DNA of 64,000 nt, from contig NZ_CP167894.1 of NCBI RefSeq assembly GCF_041504345.1, positions 1,736,001 through 1,800,000 on the forward strand, given 5' to 3'. This document shows, piece by piece, positions 9,659 to 19,126 of this stretch; within the stretch, counting starts at the first letter, position 1; the number at the start of each line of letters is the position of its first letter. The position numbers and the translations under genes were made by a program. The notes below the pieces were generated by a model. The model was not told the origin of the DNA. It did no database searches and saw only the letters and a program-made list of their open reading frames with translations. Source of the stretch: Vibrio sp. BS-M-Sm-2. Lineage in GTDB: Bacteria; Pseudomonadota; Gammaproteobacteria; Enterobacterales; Vibrionaceae.

Positions 9659-10243
9659 GTGTCAAATATTACTATTACAGAAACAGCTCAAACTCATTTT
9701 GCCAATCTGCTGTCACAGCAGCCTGAAGGTACAAACATTCGTGTATTCGTGGTAAACCCAGGTACGCAAAACGCAGAGTGTGGTGTTTCTTACTGCCCTA
9801 CAGATGCTATTGAAGCATCTGACACAGAGCTAAAATTCGAAGCGTTCTCTGCATACGTAGATGAGCTAAGCCTACCGTTCCTAGATGAAGCTGAAATTGA
9901 CTTCGTTACTGACAAAATGGGCTCTCAACTAACACTTAAAGCACCAAACGCTAAGATGCGTAAAGTATCAGACGATGCACCACTTCTAGAGCGTGTTGAA
10001 TACGCAATCCAAACTCAAGTGAATCCACAGCTTGCTGGTCACGGCGGTCACGTTAGCTTGGTAGAAATCACTGAAGACGGTGCTGCTATCGTTGCATTCG
10101 GTGGCGGCTGTAACGGTTGTTCTATGGTTGATGTAACGCTAAAAGAAGGCATCGAGAAAGAACTTCTTCAACAATTCGAAGGTGAACTGACTGCTGTTCG
10201 TGATGCAACTGAGCACGATCGTGGTGAGCACTCTTACTACTAA
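9659..10243 (+). CDS. nfuA: Fe-S biogenesis protein NfuA
   Basis: Carrier protein that delivers 4Fe-4S clusters to client enzymes. The GTG at 9659 gives 194 residues beginning [14 protein letters not shown] and matches the family N-terminus. The degenerate A-type domain comes first, followed by the Nfu domain with the cluster-ligating GGGCNGCS motif (Cys151 and Cys154). The tail HDRGEHSYY is characteristic. The frame is open upstream: an ATG at 9620 with a better AGGAG site would add 13 residues and cannot be excluded. A GTG at 9554 is implausible. A terminator follows. Confidence 0.95.
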   Translation: MSNITITETAQTHFANLLSQQPEGTNIRVFVVNPGTQNAECGVSYCPTDAIEASDTELKFEAFSAYVDELSLPFLDEAEIDFVTDKMGSQLTLKAPNAKMRKVSDDAPLLERVEYAIQTQVNPQLAGHGGHVSLVEITEDGAAIVAFGGGCNGCSMVDVTLKEGIEKELLQQFEGELTAVRDATEHDRGEHSYY

Positions 10244-10301
10244 GCTCTTTTACGACTAAGCACTCATGCAGTCTTAGTCAATAAAAAGTGAAAGATCCAA
10301 T

Positions 10302-10334
10302 AAAAAGGTTGATGTGCAAGCATCAACCTTTTTG
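10302..10334 (+). terminator. Terminator after nfuA
   Basis: AAAAGGTTGATG-TGCAAG-CATCAACCTTTTT, a perfect stem with a T tract, 59 nt after the nfuA stop. Confidence 0.9.
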
Positions 10335-10556
10335 TGTTTAAAACAGCAGAAGCTCTTCCAAATAATATATTTCCCTTTCAATACCAATAATGACGGATGC
10401 GTTACCATTTAGAGTAAGGTATTCAAGTGATCGCAATCGGTTCCTGCTCTAATAATTCTAGGATATGAAAACTCGGATCTAGGAACTCAACGTCATTTCC
10501 CCTATATTAGAATGACTTTATAAGAAAGAATTCCAATGAGCTGAGGAGCGAGCGCA
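10335..10556. other. Intergenic region upstream of nudE
   Basis: The gap between nfuA and nudE totals 313 nt. After the nfuA terminator it holds no ORF or strong inverted repeat. It must contain the nudE-cysQ promoter; a plausible -10-like TATATT occurs near 10503. The nudE ribosome-binding site is GAGGAG just before 10557. Confidence 0.5.
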
Positions 10557-11108
10557 ATGACAAAAAGGACCAAGCCAGAAATTTTGGCTCAGCAAACTGT
10601 CGCTCAATCAAAACTATTCTCGATCGAGTCTCTCGATTTACGCTTTTCAAACGGTGAACAGCGTACTTACGAACGTATGAAACCTAGCGGCCGCAACGCA
10701 GTAATGATGGTTCCGATTACTGAACAAGGCGATATTCTGTTAGTGCGTGAATACGCAGCAGGCACAGAACGCTATGAACTTGGCTTTCCGAAAGGGCTTA
10801 TCGATCCAGGAGAGCAGCCAAACGAAGCCGCCGTTCGCGAACTCAAGGAAGAAATTGGCTTCGGTGCCAACAAGCTTACTCCGTTGAAAGAAGTGATCCT
10901 TGCGCCCTCTTACTTCTCTAGCAAAATGACGCTATTTATCGCAGAAGACCTCTACCCAGAGAAGCTAGAAGGTGATGAGCCTGAGCCACTAGACGTTGTG
11001 CGCTGGCCACTGGCTCAAGCCGAAGAACTGTTAACACATCTCGATTTCTGTGAGGCTCGCAGCATTACCGCCCTACTATTAACCCTTCGTGTCTTAACCA
11101 ATAATTAG
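10557..11108 (+). CDS. nudE: ADP compounds hydrolase NudE (Nudix)
   Basis: Hydrolyses ADP-ribose, NADH and diadenosine polyphosphates. It has 183 residues. The complete Nudix box occupies residues 80-102 and fits G-x5-E-x7-REUxEExGU (GLIDPGEQP... REL KEEIGF). The LGFPKG lead-in before it is typical of the ADP-ribose pyrophosphatase group. cysQ follows 36 nt later, the same pairing as in E. coli, and suggests a shared transcript for clearing nucleotide by-products. Confidence 0.93.
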   Translation: MTKRTKPEILAQQTVAQSKLFSIESLDLRFSNGEQRTYERMKPSGRNAVMMVPITEQGDILLVREYAAGTERYELGFPKGLIDPGEQPNEAAVRELKEEIGFGANKLTPLKEVILAPSYFSSKMTLFIAEDLYPEKLEGDEPEPLDVVRWPLAQAEELLTHLDFCEARSITALLLTLRVLTNN

Positions 11109-11144
11109 AACATTCAGGATCACTCGAAGAGTAAGAGAATATTT

Positions 11145-11972
11145 ATGCCAATAACAAAAGATTTGTCTCACCTCCTACCCTCTGTCATTGAGATTGCTCG
11201 CTCTGCAGGACAACTGATTTTAGAGATCTACGAGAAAAAAGATTACGAAGAGTTCACTAAGAGTGATGACACACCAGTCACCAGTGCCGACCTTGCGGCA
11301 CACAAGCTGATCTCGAAAAAGCTCAGTGAGCTCACGCCTGACATTCCAGTGCTGTCTGAAGAAGCCGCAGACATCAGCCTAGAGCAACGTTCTCAATGGA
11401 ATCGCTACTGGTTAGTTGACCCACTGGACGGTACGCAGGAGTTCATTGCACGAAGTGGTGATTTCGCGACAATTATCGCCCTAATTGAACATAACAAGCC
11501 AGTAATGGGCGTGGTATATGCACCCGTTTCAGGCGTGAGCTATTACGCTTACAGTGGCAAAGGGGCTTGGAAGATCCCAGACCTTAATGACAGCGTTAAA
11601 ATTAAAACGCATCGTCACGAGCTGCCAAACCAGTCAATCGCAATGGCGATCAGCCGTCGCCAAGACATCAATCGAATCACTAGCCATATGAGCTCAGCAT
11701 GGAATTATGATTTAGTTCCTTTAGGCTCAGCAGCGCTTAAGGCATGTTTAGTAGCAGAAGGGGCTGTGGATTGTTATCTGCGCCTTGGACCAACCGGAGA
11801 GTGGGATACAGCGGCAACGCAGTGCATTGTTGAAGAAGCTGGCGGTCGCATCTTAAGTACTCAACTGGAACCGCTCTCTTATAATGAAAGAGAGACGCTT
11901 GAGAACCCGAACTTCATTGTGCTTGGTGATGCTGACTTACCGTGGGCAGAGATCTTACAAGGTAAAGACTAG
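11145..11972 (+). CDS. cysQ: 3'(2'),5'-bisphosphate nucleotidase CysQ
   Basis: Inositol-monophosphatase-fold enzyme that converts PAP, the by-product of sulfate assimilation, to AMP. It has 275 residues. Metal-binding motifs are SEE near residue 71 and DPLDGTQEF at 92-100, the CysQ form of the DPxDGT signature. The distal GEWDTAATQCIVEEAGG carries the third conserved acid (WDTAA). It is cotranscribed with nudE by spacing. A bidirectional terminator separates it from the converging gspN. Confidence 0.94.
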   Translation: MPITKDLSHLLPSVIEIARSAGQLILEIYEKKDYEEFTKSDDTPVTSADLAAHKLISKKLSELTPDIPVLSEEAADISLEQRSQWNRYWLVDPLDGTQEFIARSGDFATIIALIEHNKPVMGVVYAPVSGVSYYAYSGKGAWKIPDLNDSVKIKTHRHELPNQSIAMAISRRQDINRITSHMSSAWNYDLVPLGSAALKACLVAEGAVDCYLRLGPTGEWDTAATQCIVEEAGGRILSTQLEPLSYNERETLENPNFIVLGDADLPWAEILQGKD

Positions 11973-12008
11973 GCGAGCTTGCTCGCTGTCACTCTCGACG
12001 ATTCAAAC

Positions 12009-12041
12009 AAAACGGGCACCTCAATGAGGTGCCCGTTTTTT
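12009..12041. terminator. Bidirectional terminator, cysQ / gspN
   Basis: AAAACGGGCACCTCA-ATGAGGTGCCCGTTTTTT, with T residues on both strands, sits between the convergent genes. It ends the type II secretion operon. Confidence 0.92.
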
Positions 12042-12075
12042 ATATCTCGTAATTTAGTAAGCCTTAGCTGTTTAG

Positions 12076-12855
12076 CTAAAAACGACCTTGATAAGTAAAC
12101 TGGTACTTACCTTGGCTATCAGGATTGCCCAACCACTTAAGCTGACTCTGCATCGCTGATGGGAATTCAGCACCTGGCTTAAACCATGCCGCCGAGGTGT
12201 AGCTTTGATTTGGCGTTACGCTCGCTGAGAACTCACTGTCCACTTGCTCACTCTTCTGGATGCCTTTAGCTGCAATGGTGTTGTCTTCACAGGTAATATC
12301 CGCAATCACAGGGCCGAGGTCTAATGAACCCACTGGCGAGTCGACAGCTGCACCAGACCAAGCAAGCGTACCTTCGCCAGATTGGCACCAAGGCTGAACA
12401 TGAACCGCATGTTTGATCGTCAGTTCAACTTGTCCTGCAATAGAAACAGGTACTGGGATAGCCGGTGCATATTTCATCACGTTTCTTGCTGGCATGGATG
12501 CGACTAAATTTTCCGCGTAAGCACCGCTCATGCTATATCCAACACGACCTTTACCGGATAAGTTCATATCGCTGTTACGACCAAAGCGAACCGCAAGCTC
12601 GGCTTTGGCTTGGAATAGTTTAGAGAACTGGAAGTCCCACTGCACTGAGCCGTAATTGACACGCTGCCACGCAATATTGTTAGCGCGACCTTGCCAAACG
12701 GTGCCCTCAACGCCTTCGATGCTTAAACCACGCACAGCGGGCGCATGCTTGAGAGCAAAAGCGGCAGGCAAGTGCAGCAACAGGCTGACTGAGAAAAAGA
12801 CGATAAAGATGCCACTGAAGAGCAGGCCATACTTCAAAGATAAACCGCGTTTCAC
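12076..12855 (-). CDS. gspN: Type II secretion protein N
   Basis: Last gene of the secretion operon; an inner-membrane anchored accessory protein of uncertain role. The GTG at 12855 gives 259 residues starting KRGLSLKYGLLFSG. It lies one nucleotide after the gspM stop, preceded by GAGG. The longer frame to 12942 overlaps gspM without reason and is rejected. One membrane segment lies at about residues 8-28. A periplasmic beta-rich domain follows (GLSIEGVEGTVWQGRA, CQSGEGTLAWSG) with two cysteines that may form a disulfide. Confidence 0.9.
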   Translation of the reverse strand: MKRGLSLKYGLLFSGIFIVFFSVSLLLHLPAAFALKHAPAVRGLSIEGVEGTVWQGRANNIAWQRVNYGSVQWDFQFSKLFQAKAELAVRFGRNSDMNLSGKGRVGYSMSGAYAENLVASMPARNVMKYAPAIPVPVSIAGQVELTIKHAVHVQPWCQSGEGTLAWSGAAVDSPVGSLDLGPVIADITCEDNTIAAKGIQKSEQVDSEFSASVTPNQSYTSAAWFKPGAEFPSAMQSQLKWLGNPDSQGKYQFTYQGRF

Positions 12856-12856
12856 A

Positions 12857-13348
12857 TTAACCTCGTTTAAACTGTAATCGGTTGACCTCAATAACCCCGG
12901 GGTTATCAGAGCGATCAATATCCATAAACTCAACCTCCACACCCTGTTTTTCTTTCAGGTATGTTAGCCAGTCAACGAACTTATTAAAAGGCACAGGTTT
13001 TACCCACACTTGCAACATTTCGCCACGTGGTTGCACGCGTATTAGCTCGATATTAAAGCGACGCATAGAAGCTGGTACAGATTGATTCAGAGGCTGGCTC
13101 GCACTGATGCCACCACTGCCTCGCAACTCAACCACTTCATTGGCTTTATTGGTTACCCAAGCTAGAAGTTGCTTCTCACTTTGAATACGGCTCTGCGCAA
13201 GTTCAACTCGCTGACTGAGTGGCTGGATTAACCCCCAATAAACAACACCGACCACCAATAGAATTGAGCAACCAATCACTAATCGTTGCTCTCTCTGACT
13301 TATTGAAGTCCACCACGCTTGGAGTGGCTCAATCATATTTCTCATCAC
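12857..13348 (-). CDS. gspM: Type II secretion inner-membrane protein M
   Basis: 163 residues. A short cytoplasmic N-terminus precedes one membrane helix (about residues 24-43, LVIGCSILLVVGVVYWGLI). A periplasmic coiled region and a ferredoxin-like C-terminal domain (VEVEFMDIDRSDNPGVIEV) follow. In the secretion platform GspM pairs with GspL. It starts 17 nt after the gspL stop and runs directly into gspN. Confidence 0.93.
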   Translation of the reverse strand: MMRNMIEPLQAWWTSISQREQRLVIGCSILLVVGVVYWGLIQPLSQRVELAQSRIQSEKQLLAWVTNKANEVVELRGSGGISASQPLNQSVPASMRRFNIELIRVQPRGEMLQVWVKPVPFNKFVDWLTYLKEKQGVEVEFMDIDRSDNPGVIEVNRLQFKRG

Positions 13349-13365
13349 TGATCTCCTTACGCAGG

Positions 13366-14595
13366 TTATTGATGGGGTTTAAGAGTAAAGCTGCCAAATA
13401 CGGCATCACCATTACGGTTTAATGGACCCTGTTCAACGGTAAACTTCTCTTCGAGCTTCACTCTCGCAGTCTCAAAGTGTTGGAAATCAGAACTTTTCGC
13501 CTGTAGTCGAACCTCAGAGCGATTGCCATCGTAGCGAATGCTTTCGACTTCAATCGACTTCACCTGCCCTAACGTTTCTGGCAGTAACGCTAGCCAGCCT
13601 AGTAAGGATTCACCATCGCCTGAGCCGCCATATTTCTTAGCTTCATCGTTCATCTGACGCTTAAGATAGCTGACTGTTGGGATACGTTGTTTACCTGGCA
13701 GCACTGCTCTAAAGATACGTTCACTCTCCATGCGGTAAGCTTGTGCTTGAGCTTCGTATTGTTGAACCTTCAACACTTGTTGAGTCACAATCACAGCCAC
13801 CAGCAAACAAGCAGCAATCGCTACTTTCTGCCATACGCGCCAATATTTACTGAATGAAGATTTGGTTTTAAAAGTGCCAGTCAGTAAGTTTACGCCGCTT
13901 GTGATCGCTTGCTGGCTCAGTAAAGACATCACCAATTCCGCAGGCTTTGCCTGCCAATTCGCGCCGCTTTGCTGTTGAACGTCTTCGCTCGGCATTGCTG
14001 TGTAGCTGAAGATAGTCGTCGCTTGCTCTTCGTCATCAGCAACCACCCAATCACTTTGCAAAAACATCGGTAACCATGCTTCGCTGATCGATACCGCTTG
14101 ATAGTTGCCTTGGCGCAGTAGCCAATGCTGGTCGATCTGCAATGCACTGATGCCAGGTTCTTCAAAAGGCACGGCCAGTGTATCTGGCAACACCTTACGG
14201 AAGATAATATTGGCTTCACGAAACAGGTCTAAAGCTTGCTTTAACCATTCGCGGTCGACACCACACACGGTAGCGTGCGTTGAGTCTTTATCTAAAATCG
14301 TCAGGTGTAAGTCTTCGATATCTTGTGCGACTTCGTCTTCTAATAAAAACGGCAGCATAGAATCGAACTGGCGAGCAGCACCTTTCGGGATCTCAACACG
14401 CTTAATTAGGCATTCATTTCCCGGCAATAAAGCGATACAGCTGCGCTTTTCAGCGTAAGGCGTTAACTCATCCAGCTGTTCCCAGCTAGACAACTCGCCA
14501 CTTGCTATCACTTCTTGTTGGCTTGTCGACCAAACTAACCACTGCACAGGGCTTTGTGGTTCGCTACTCAGTCGAACGGTCAGAAACTCGCTCAC
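13366..14595 (-). CDS. gspL: Type II secretion cytoplasmic-membrane protein L
   Basis: Recruits the ATPase GspE to the membrane platform. The start is the GTG at 14595 ([12 protein letters not shown]), which has a near-ideal GGAGG 5 nt upstream and matches the Vibrio cholerae EpsL N-terminus. A TTG four codons earlier is not needed. It has 409 residues. The actin-like cytoplasmic domain covers about residues 1-240 ([28 protein letters not shown]). One membrane helix ([16 protein letters not shown]) lies near 260, and a periplasmic ferredoxin-like domain ends the protein. The start lies inside the 3' end of gspK. Confidence 0.94.
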   Translation of the reverse strand: MSEFLTVRLSSEPQSPVQWLVWSTSQQEVIASGELSSWEQLDELTPYAEKRSCIALLPGNECLIKRVEIPKGAARQFDSMLPFLLEDEVAQDIEDLHLTILDKDSTHATVCGVDREWLKQALDLFREANIIFRKVLPDTLAVPFEEPGISALQIDQHWLLRQGNYQAVSISEAWLPMFLQSDWVVADDEEQATTIFSYTAMPSEDVQQQSGANWQAKPAELVMSLLSQQAITSGVNLLTGTFKTKSSFSKYWRVWQKVAIAACLLVAVIVTQQVLKVQQYEAQAQAYRMESERIFRAVLPGKQRIPTVSYLKRQMNDEAKKYGGSGDGESLLGWLALLPETLGQVKSIEVESIRYDGNRSEVRLQAKSSDFQHFETARVKLEEKFTVEQGPLNRNGDAVFGSFTLKPHQ

Positions 14596-15613
14596 TGATT
14601 CCTCCAAAACGACGGCGTACTACCGTCACTGTTTCTCGATTACTACTATAGAAAAGCGTCCGTATACGTACACGTGACTGCTCAACTAATACCTCTGCAT
14701 CTAGCTCAAAATAGGCGCTATCTACAGTTAAATACGCTTTCGCTTTTTTGCTAACTTCGGCACTCACGCCAACAATGGCAGGTTCAGCCATAAAAGCATC
14801 CACCGTATCCCAGCCATCAAATGGGCGTTTGTCTATTAGCTGTTTAGCATCTGACTCACTTAAGCCAGGTGCAAACATCGCCTCCAATAAAGGTGCCTGC
14901 TTTTCCGTGAGTGTATTCACGTTCAAGCGAAAATCGTCGCTAGGCAGAGCGCAAACAAACGGGCGAACCTTATTCATGACTTCACCCGTGACCTGATAAA
15001 CCGCTCTTAGCTCAGATTCATCCGCCATTAAGCCATTCGCCGCCAAATAAGATGGCTTCATCGCTTCATAGGTGCTGTCTTCTACCCCCGCTGAAGAGGT
15101 GGTTCGGGTATCTGCGTCAACAAATTCCCACGTTGAGTTTGCGATAACCTCAGCCTGATAAGGCTCAACGTCTTGATTTTCTAATAAGGTTTGCCAAACC
15201 GTGATCAAATAAGGTGTCTGGTTACTTGAAGTGCTCGCCACCCCAGCTAACGAATTAAGATTAAAGCAAGCCTGAGCATCAACGATGCGTCCTTTAACTT
15301 GACCGTAATCCAATGGGTATACTTGCTCTTCTAGCGCCCATGGTTGACTTAGATTCACGGTATCACTGTCTTTGTAGCTTTGCCTAATACCGTCTTGCAC
15401 CAGCGCTTCTACACCAATGCTGTACCAGTAAGCCTGTTGGTAATTCAGTTGATTACCAACGCGCTTGAATTGCGTAAACAGACGTTCCGACATACTGCCA
15501 GCGATAGTTGCCATGATCGCCAGTAGCATCAGGATAATGATCAGCGCAACACCACGCTGCTTGCGACCCATAGTAGACCTTGTCCGTGCAAGCTTGTTAG
15601 TTCGATGAGTCAT
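14564..15613 (-). CDS. gspK: Type II secretion minor pseudopilin K
   Basis: Large minor pseudopilin that caps the pseudopilus tip with GspI and GspJ. ATG at 15613 ([13 protein letters not shown]) has GAGGGG just upstream and gives 349 residues. It overlaps the end of gspJ by 17 nt. The prepilin leader ends QRG before [14 protein letters not shown]. The residue expected at +5 for Glu is Ile, as is usual for GspK. The globular part carries the typical NLNSLAG and FVDADTRTT segments. Confidence 0.93.
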   Translation of the reverse strand: MTHRTNKLARTRSTMGRKQRGVALIIILMLLAIMATIAGSMSERLFTQFKRVGNQLNYQQAYWYSIGVEALVQDGIRQSYKDSDTVNLSQPWALEEQVYPLDYGQVKGRIVDAQACFNLNSLAGVASTSSNQTPYLITVWQTLLENQDVEPYQAEVIANSTWEFVDADTRTTSSAGVEDSTYEAMKPSYLAANGLMADESELRAVYQVTGEVMNKVRPFVCALPSDDFRLNVNTLTEKQAPLLEAMFAPGLSESDAKQLIDKRPFDGWDTVDAFMAEPAIVGVSAEVSKKAKAYLTVDSAYFELDAEVLVEQSRVRIRTLFYSSNRETVTVVRRRFGGISERVSDRSTE

Positions 15614-16310
15614 TATTCCCCTCATTACTACCTGAAGAGTCACTGTTTGAAGAATCATCGGCCTGATCTAGCGTGCCACCGGGAGTGAGATAAACACGTT
15701 CTATCTCACCATAATCTTTCAAGGTTAGCTTTAATCTTACCGCTTTCGGTAGCGATTTGTCGGTTTGCCACTCTTTACCCCAGCGGCTTCCGTCATAAAA
15801 CTCGAATTCCAAGCTTTCAACATCATCAAGCAAAGGCGTAATCACACCTTCTTGGCCTGCAGGGGTATCGGGGTAACGCCACCACACACGCTCAAGTGTT
15901 TCTTCTTTAATGCGATAACCCACTTTGGTGACTTCTCCGCGAGGAAACTGCTGCTGTGGGTTATGCCAACCAAGGCGAGTGAACATGATGCCAACGCTGT
16001 CGGAATCCAGTAAATACTCTTTAATTAATATCAGCTTAGATGATGTTTCTTCACCGTTGGTACGAAATTGTCGCACCGCCATCTGGCGAAAATCATTATC
16101 TAAAATGACCAAGCTACGTTGCAGTTGATTTAAACGAGCGCTGCGCTCGATTGAAAGCTCGTTGCTGCGCTGAACCTGATTGACTACCTGATAAGCCGCC
16201 ATGCTTAACGTGGCAAAGATAGCGATAGAGACCAAAACCTCAATTAAGGTAAAGCCTCTCCCGCTCGAAGATAGACCTTGTGTACGAGACACACGCTTAT
16301 TGGCGGACAT
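15597..16310 (-). CDS. gspJ: Type II secretion minor pseudopilin J
   Basis: 237 residues from the ATG at 16310 ([12 protein letters not shown]). This start falls 4 nt after the gspI stop and gives a class III prepilin leader cleaved in [18 protein letters not shown] by the prepilin peptidase, encoded elsewhere. An upstream frame inside gspI is rejected. The body contains the conserved [14 protein letters not shown] segment and GWHNPQ. The C-terminus ends in a low-complexity tail of Ser, Asn, Asp and Gly (about 25 residues), longer than I would expect for the family. Confidence 0.92.
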   Translation of the reverse strand: MSANKRVSRTQGLSSSGRGFTLIEVLVSIAIFATLSMAAYQVVNQVQRSNELSIERSARLNQLQRSLVILDNDFRQMAVRQFRTNGEETSSKLILIKEYLLDSDSVGIMFTRLGWHNPQQQFPRGEVTKVGYRIKEETLERVWWRYPDTPAGQEGVITPLLDDVESLEFEFYDGSRWGKEWQTDKSLPKAVRLKLTLKDYGEIERVYLTPGGTLDQADDSSNSDSSGSNEGNNDSSN

Positions 16311-16314
16311 GCTC

Positions 16315-16710
16315 TTACTTGACCACATAACTGCGCACCGTGACCACTGGAGAAGCTTGTTTACTGGTTGCCACACTCACATCAAACGCCTTTAATAAGT
16401 CATCGCTAGTATCGATTGGCGTAACCTTCCAGAACCACTCTCTTCCAGCCAGCTCTTGTGTACCCTGTACTTTTTTTAGCTTCTCAGGGTGCAACATCAC
16501 CAAGGCCATTTGATTATCAACGACCATAGCAGCAAAGGTTTTTTCTTCTAGATAACTGAGGGTATTGATGTGCTGGGTGACAGCACGAATCACACTGATC
16601 GCCGCGGTCGCAAAGATAGCGAGCGCAACCAAGACCTCAAGCAGCGTCATTCCTCGAGAACCAAGGGTCATGCCACGATAACGAGAAGGAGAACGGTTAT
16701 TCCTCTTCAT
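16315..16710 (-). CDS. gspI: Type II secretion minor pseudopilin I
   Basis: 131 residues. The leader MKRNNRSPSRYRGMTLGSRG is longer than usual; cleavage is expected at SRG/MTLLEVLVALAIFAT. The conserved TFAAMVVDNQMA segment of GspI follows, and the C-terminus ends PVVTVRSYVVK. The start overlaps the gspH stop by 14 nt, with a GGAGAAG ribosome site inside gspH. Confidence 0.93.
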   Translation of the reverse strand: MKRNNRSPSRYRGMTLGSRGMTLLEVLVALAIFATAAISVIRAVTQHINTLSYLEEKTFAAMVVDNQMALVMLHPEKLKKVQGTQELAGREWFWKVTPIDTSDDLLKAFDVSVATSKQASPVVTVRSYVVK

Positions 16711-17290
16711 CTTCTTCTCCAGGCTCTAGTAATCGAATGACACCATTGTCCAACACTCGAATACGCCAACCATCTTGTATGGTGTCACCCGTATTAGGAT
16801 AAAACGATAGTACAAACGGTGTCATTTCAGCACTCGACAAGATGTAGATCTGTGGTGGTTTCGGCTTCTTATCCTCTTCAAGATCCGCAAACATATCTTC
16901 ATCAAACAAGCTTCCTGGATTGAACAACCGATCATCATCTTCCCATGCACCACCACCTAGAGTCAGTGACAATGCGAGCTCTTCCGGTAGTTCAGTTAAA
17001 GAGGGAATTTTTTCAAATTCGACTTCTTGCCAGCCTTCAGACTTAAGCGCCATCAGTACATAGGTCGATTTCTTTTCATCAACACGAACGCCAAAATCCA
17101 AACCACTCAAAATCGCCTCTTCATTGAGTAATTGAACTCGCTGATAAAAGCTTTGTGCATATTTTTTGGCGACATCTTTACTATTGGTAGGAATGGTCGC
17201 GATCACCGCGACTGCCGTTACTGACAGTAATACCAACACCAAAAGGATCTCAATTAAGGTGAAACCTGGCTGTGTTTGCTTAGTTTTCAC
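16697..17290 (-). CDS. gspH: Type II secretion minor pseudopilin H
   Basis: 197 residues from a GTG at 17290. The short leader MKTKQTQPG is cleaved before FTLIEILLVLVLLSV. The globular domain is typical (FYQRVQLLNEEAILSG) and has a long acidic insert near residues 113-142 (WEDDDRLFNPGSLFDEDMF) and a Glu-rich C-terminus. GGAG lies about 9 nt before the GTG. It follows gspG after 82 nt, the widest gap in this part of the operon. Confidence 0.92.
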   Translation of the reverse strand: MKTKQTQPGFTLIEILLVLVLLSVTAVAVIATIPTNSKDVAKKYAQSFYQRVQLLNEEAILSGLDFGVRVDEKKSTYVLMALKSEGWQEVEFEKIPSLTELPEELALSLTLGGGAWEDDDRLFNPGSLFDEDMFADLEEDKKPKPPQIYILSSAEMTPFVLSFYPNTGDTIQDGWRIRVLDNGVIRLLEPGEEDEEE

Positions 17291-17372
17291 CTTGTAGACT
17301 CCATCTGTTTACGTCCTACCATCAATAACGAATCAAGCGACAATAACGTATCAACCAACAACAAGCCGAAGC

Positions 17373-17816
17373 TTATTGAAAGTCTTGCATGTTCCAGTTG
17401 CCGATATCCGCAGCAATACCTTCACCACCTTCTTGGCCATCAGCACCAAGAGTGAAAATATCGATAGTGCCGTTATCACCAGGGCTTAGGTATTGGTACT
17501 CATTACCCCATGGGTCGTTAGGCAGACGCTTGATGTAGCCACCGTCGCGGTAGTTGCGAGGCTCAGGGCTGCTTGGCTTAGAAACCAATGCATCAAGACC
17601 TTGATCCGTTGTTGGGTAAACGCTGTTATCCAGTTTGTACATATCGAGCGCGTTCTCTAGCGCCACGATATCAGTGATGGCTTTTTGTTGGTCAGCCTTC
17701 TCTTTGTTACCCAATAGGTTAGGTACAACAAAGCTCGCCAATACGCCAAGGATAACCACAACAACCATCACTTCTAATAGGGTAAAGCCTGATTGTTTCT
17801 TCATTCTATTTTTCAT
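17373..17816 (-). CDS. gspG: Type II secretion major pseudopilin G
   Basis: Main subunit of the pseudopilus piston. ATG at 17816 with GGAG 7 nt upstream gives 147 residues (MKNRMKKQSG/FTLLEVMVVVVILGV). A frame extending to 17879 is rejected. The core is strongly conserved, with DIVALENALDMYKLDN, YPTTDQGLDALV and DPWGNEYQYLSPG. The last two regions hold the calcium-binding acids. It is the most conserved gene of the operon and closely resembles EpsG of V. cholerae. Confidence 0.97.
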   Translation of the reverse strand: MKNRMKKQSGFTLLEVMVVVVILGVLASFVVPNLLGNKEKADQQKAITDIVALENALDMYKLDNSVYPTTDQGLDALVSKPSSPEPRNYRDGGYIKRLPNDPWGNEYQYLSPGDNGTIDIFTLGADGQEGGEGIAADIGNWNMQDFQ

Positions 17817-17904
17817 TATTTTCTCCAAATTACAGACAGCGAGTTGAAGGTAATAATGTCCTTCTTCTCGATAATCCAAAAACTAACGTCTTATGAGCAA
17901 TCAG

Positions 17905-19125
17905 TTAGCCGCTCATTAAATTATTCATTTCAAGCATCGGCATTAGGGTCGCCATCACAATGAACAGCACTAAACCTGCCATCAAAGCGATAAGTGCTGG
18001 TGTGAAAATACCTAGCGCGATATTCACGGTCGATTCAAAACTTTGGTCTTGGTTGTCCGCCGCTCTTGTCAGCATTTGTTCTAACTGACCACTCTGCTCA
18101 CCACTGGCGATCATATGCAGCATCATTGGAGGGAAGAGTTTGGTTTGATCGAGCGCTTTACGCAGGCTTGCCCCTTCTCTCACGCTATCTGACGCTTGTA
18201 AGACTTGTTGTTTCACATGGTGATTCGACATTACATCTACCGCCACTTTCATCCCTTCAAGGATAGGAATCGCACTCGAAGTACAGATAGAGAGTGTTCG
18301 TGCAAAACGAGAGGTATTAATCCCTTTTGCGATCTTGCCAATCAGCGGAATGCTTAATAGCTTGCGATCCCAACTCATGCGAACGCCCGGCTTTTTCAGC
18401 GCGGTCTTAATCAACACAATCACACCAATGCTCAACAACAGTAATTGGATGCCCCAATTCTGGATAAATTCACTCGATGCCAATAAAAATTGTGTCGATT
18501 GAGGAAGCTCTTGACCCATTTGGATAATAGGCTCGACAATCTTAGGTACCACAGTTGCCAGCAGGAACGAAACAATCGTCACCGCAAACACCACCAGCAC
18601 AACTGGGTAGATCATCGCTTGCAGCAACTTAGAGCGCATCTTCTGACGGTTTTCTGCGTAATCAGCCAGTCGCTCCAATACTGCATCTAAGTGACCCGAT
18701 TTCTCACCAGCTGCGACCATAGCTCTAAACAGTTCATCAAAGATGTGCGGGTAATCAGCCAAGCTATCCGCTAGCGAATAACCTTCCGTTACCTTCGAGC
18801 GAACCGACAGCAGCATGGTTCGAATGCGTGGCTTTTCAGACTGCTCAGCGACGGCCTTCAAACACTCCTCTAACGGCATGCCTGATTGCACCAAGGTAGA
18901 AATTTGGCGAGTAATCAAAGCAAGGTCTGGTGTGCTGATACCACGCTTAAAGCTGGTTGATGGCTGAGCACCTTTCGATGTTTTCGCTTTAGCTTCGGTC
19001 ATCTCAACCGGCATCAAGCCTTGTTCTTTTAAGCGTTGGCGAGCCTGACGAGCGTTATCCGCTTCAATCGAGCCCTTTTTGCTCTTACCTTTGGCATCCA
19101 GTGCTTTGTATTCAAATGCCGCCAT
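17905..19125 (-). CDS. gspF: Type II secretion platform protein F
   Basis: Polytopic inner-membrane protein of 406 residues, with two repeated cytoplasmic T2SSF domains separated by membrane helices near residues 170-195, 222-240 and 375-395. Visible signatures are ALITRQISTLVQSGMPLEECL, AAGEKSGHLDAVLERLADYAE and its repeat ASGEQSGQLEQMLTRAAD. The ATG follows the gspE stop by one nucleotide, so the two are translationally linked. Confidence 0.96.
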   Translation of the reverse strand: MAAFEYKALDAKGKSKKGSIEADNARQARQRLKEQGLMPVEMTEAKAKTSKGAQPSTSFKRGISTPDLALITRQISTLVQSGMPLEECLKAVAEQSEKPRIRTMLLSVRSKVTEGYSLADSLADYPHIFDELFRAMVAAGEKSGHLDAVLERLADYAENRQKMRSKLLQAMIYPVVLVVFAVTIVSFLLATVVPKIVEPIIQMGQELPQSTQFLLASSEFIQNWGIQLLLLSIGVIVLIKTALKKPGVRMSWDRKLLSIPLIGKIAKGINTSRFARTLSICTSSAIPILEGMKVAVDVMSNHHVKQQVLQASDSVREGASLRKALDQTKLFPPMMLHMIASGEQSGQLEQMLTRAADNQDQSFESTVNIALGIFTPALIALMAGLVLFIVMATLMPMLEMNNLMSG

Positions 19126-19126
19126 A

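Noticed and set aside
12856..12942. Longer GspN start within gspM
   Set aside because: It would overlap gspM by nearly 90 nt. The GTG directly after the gspM stop matches the family.
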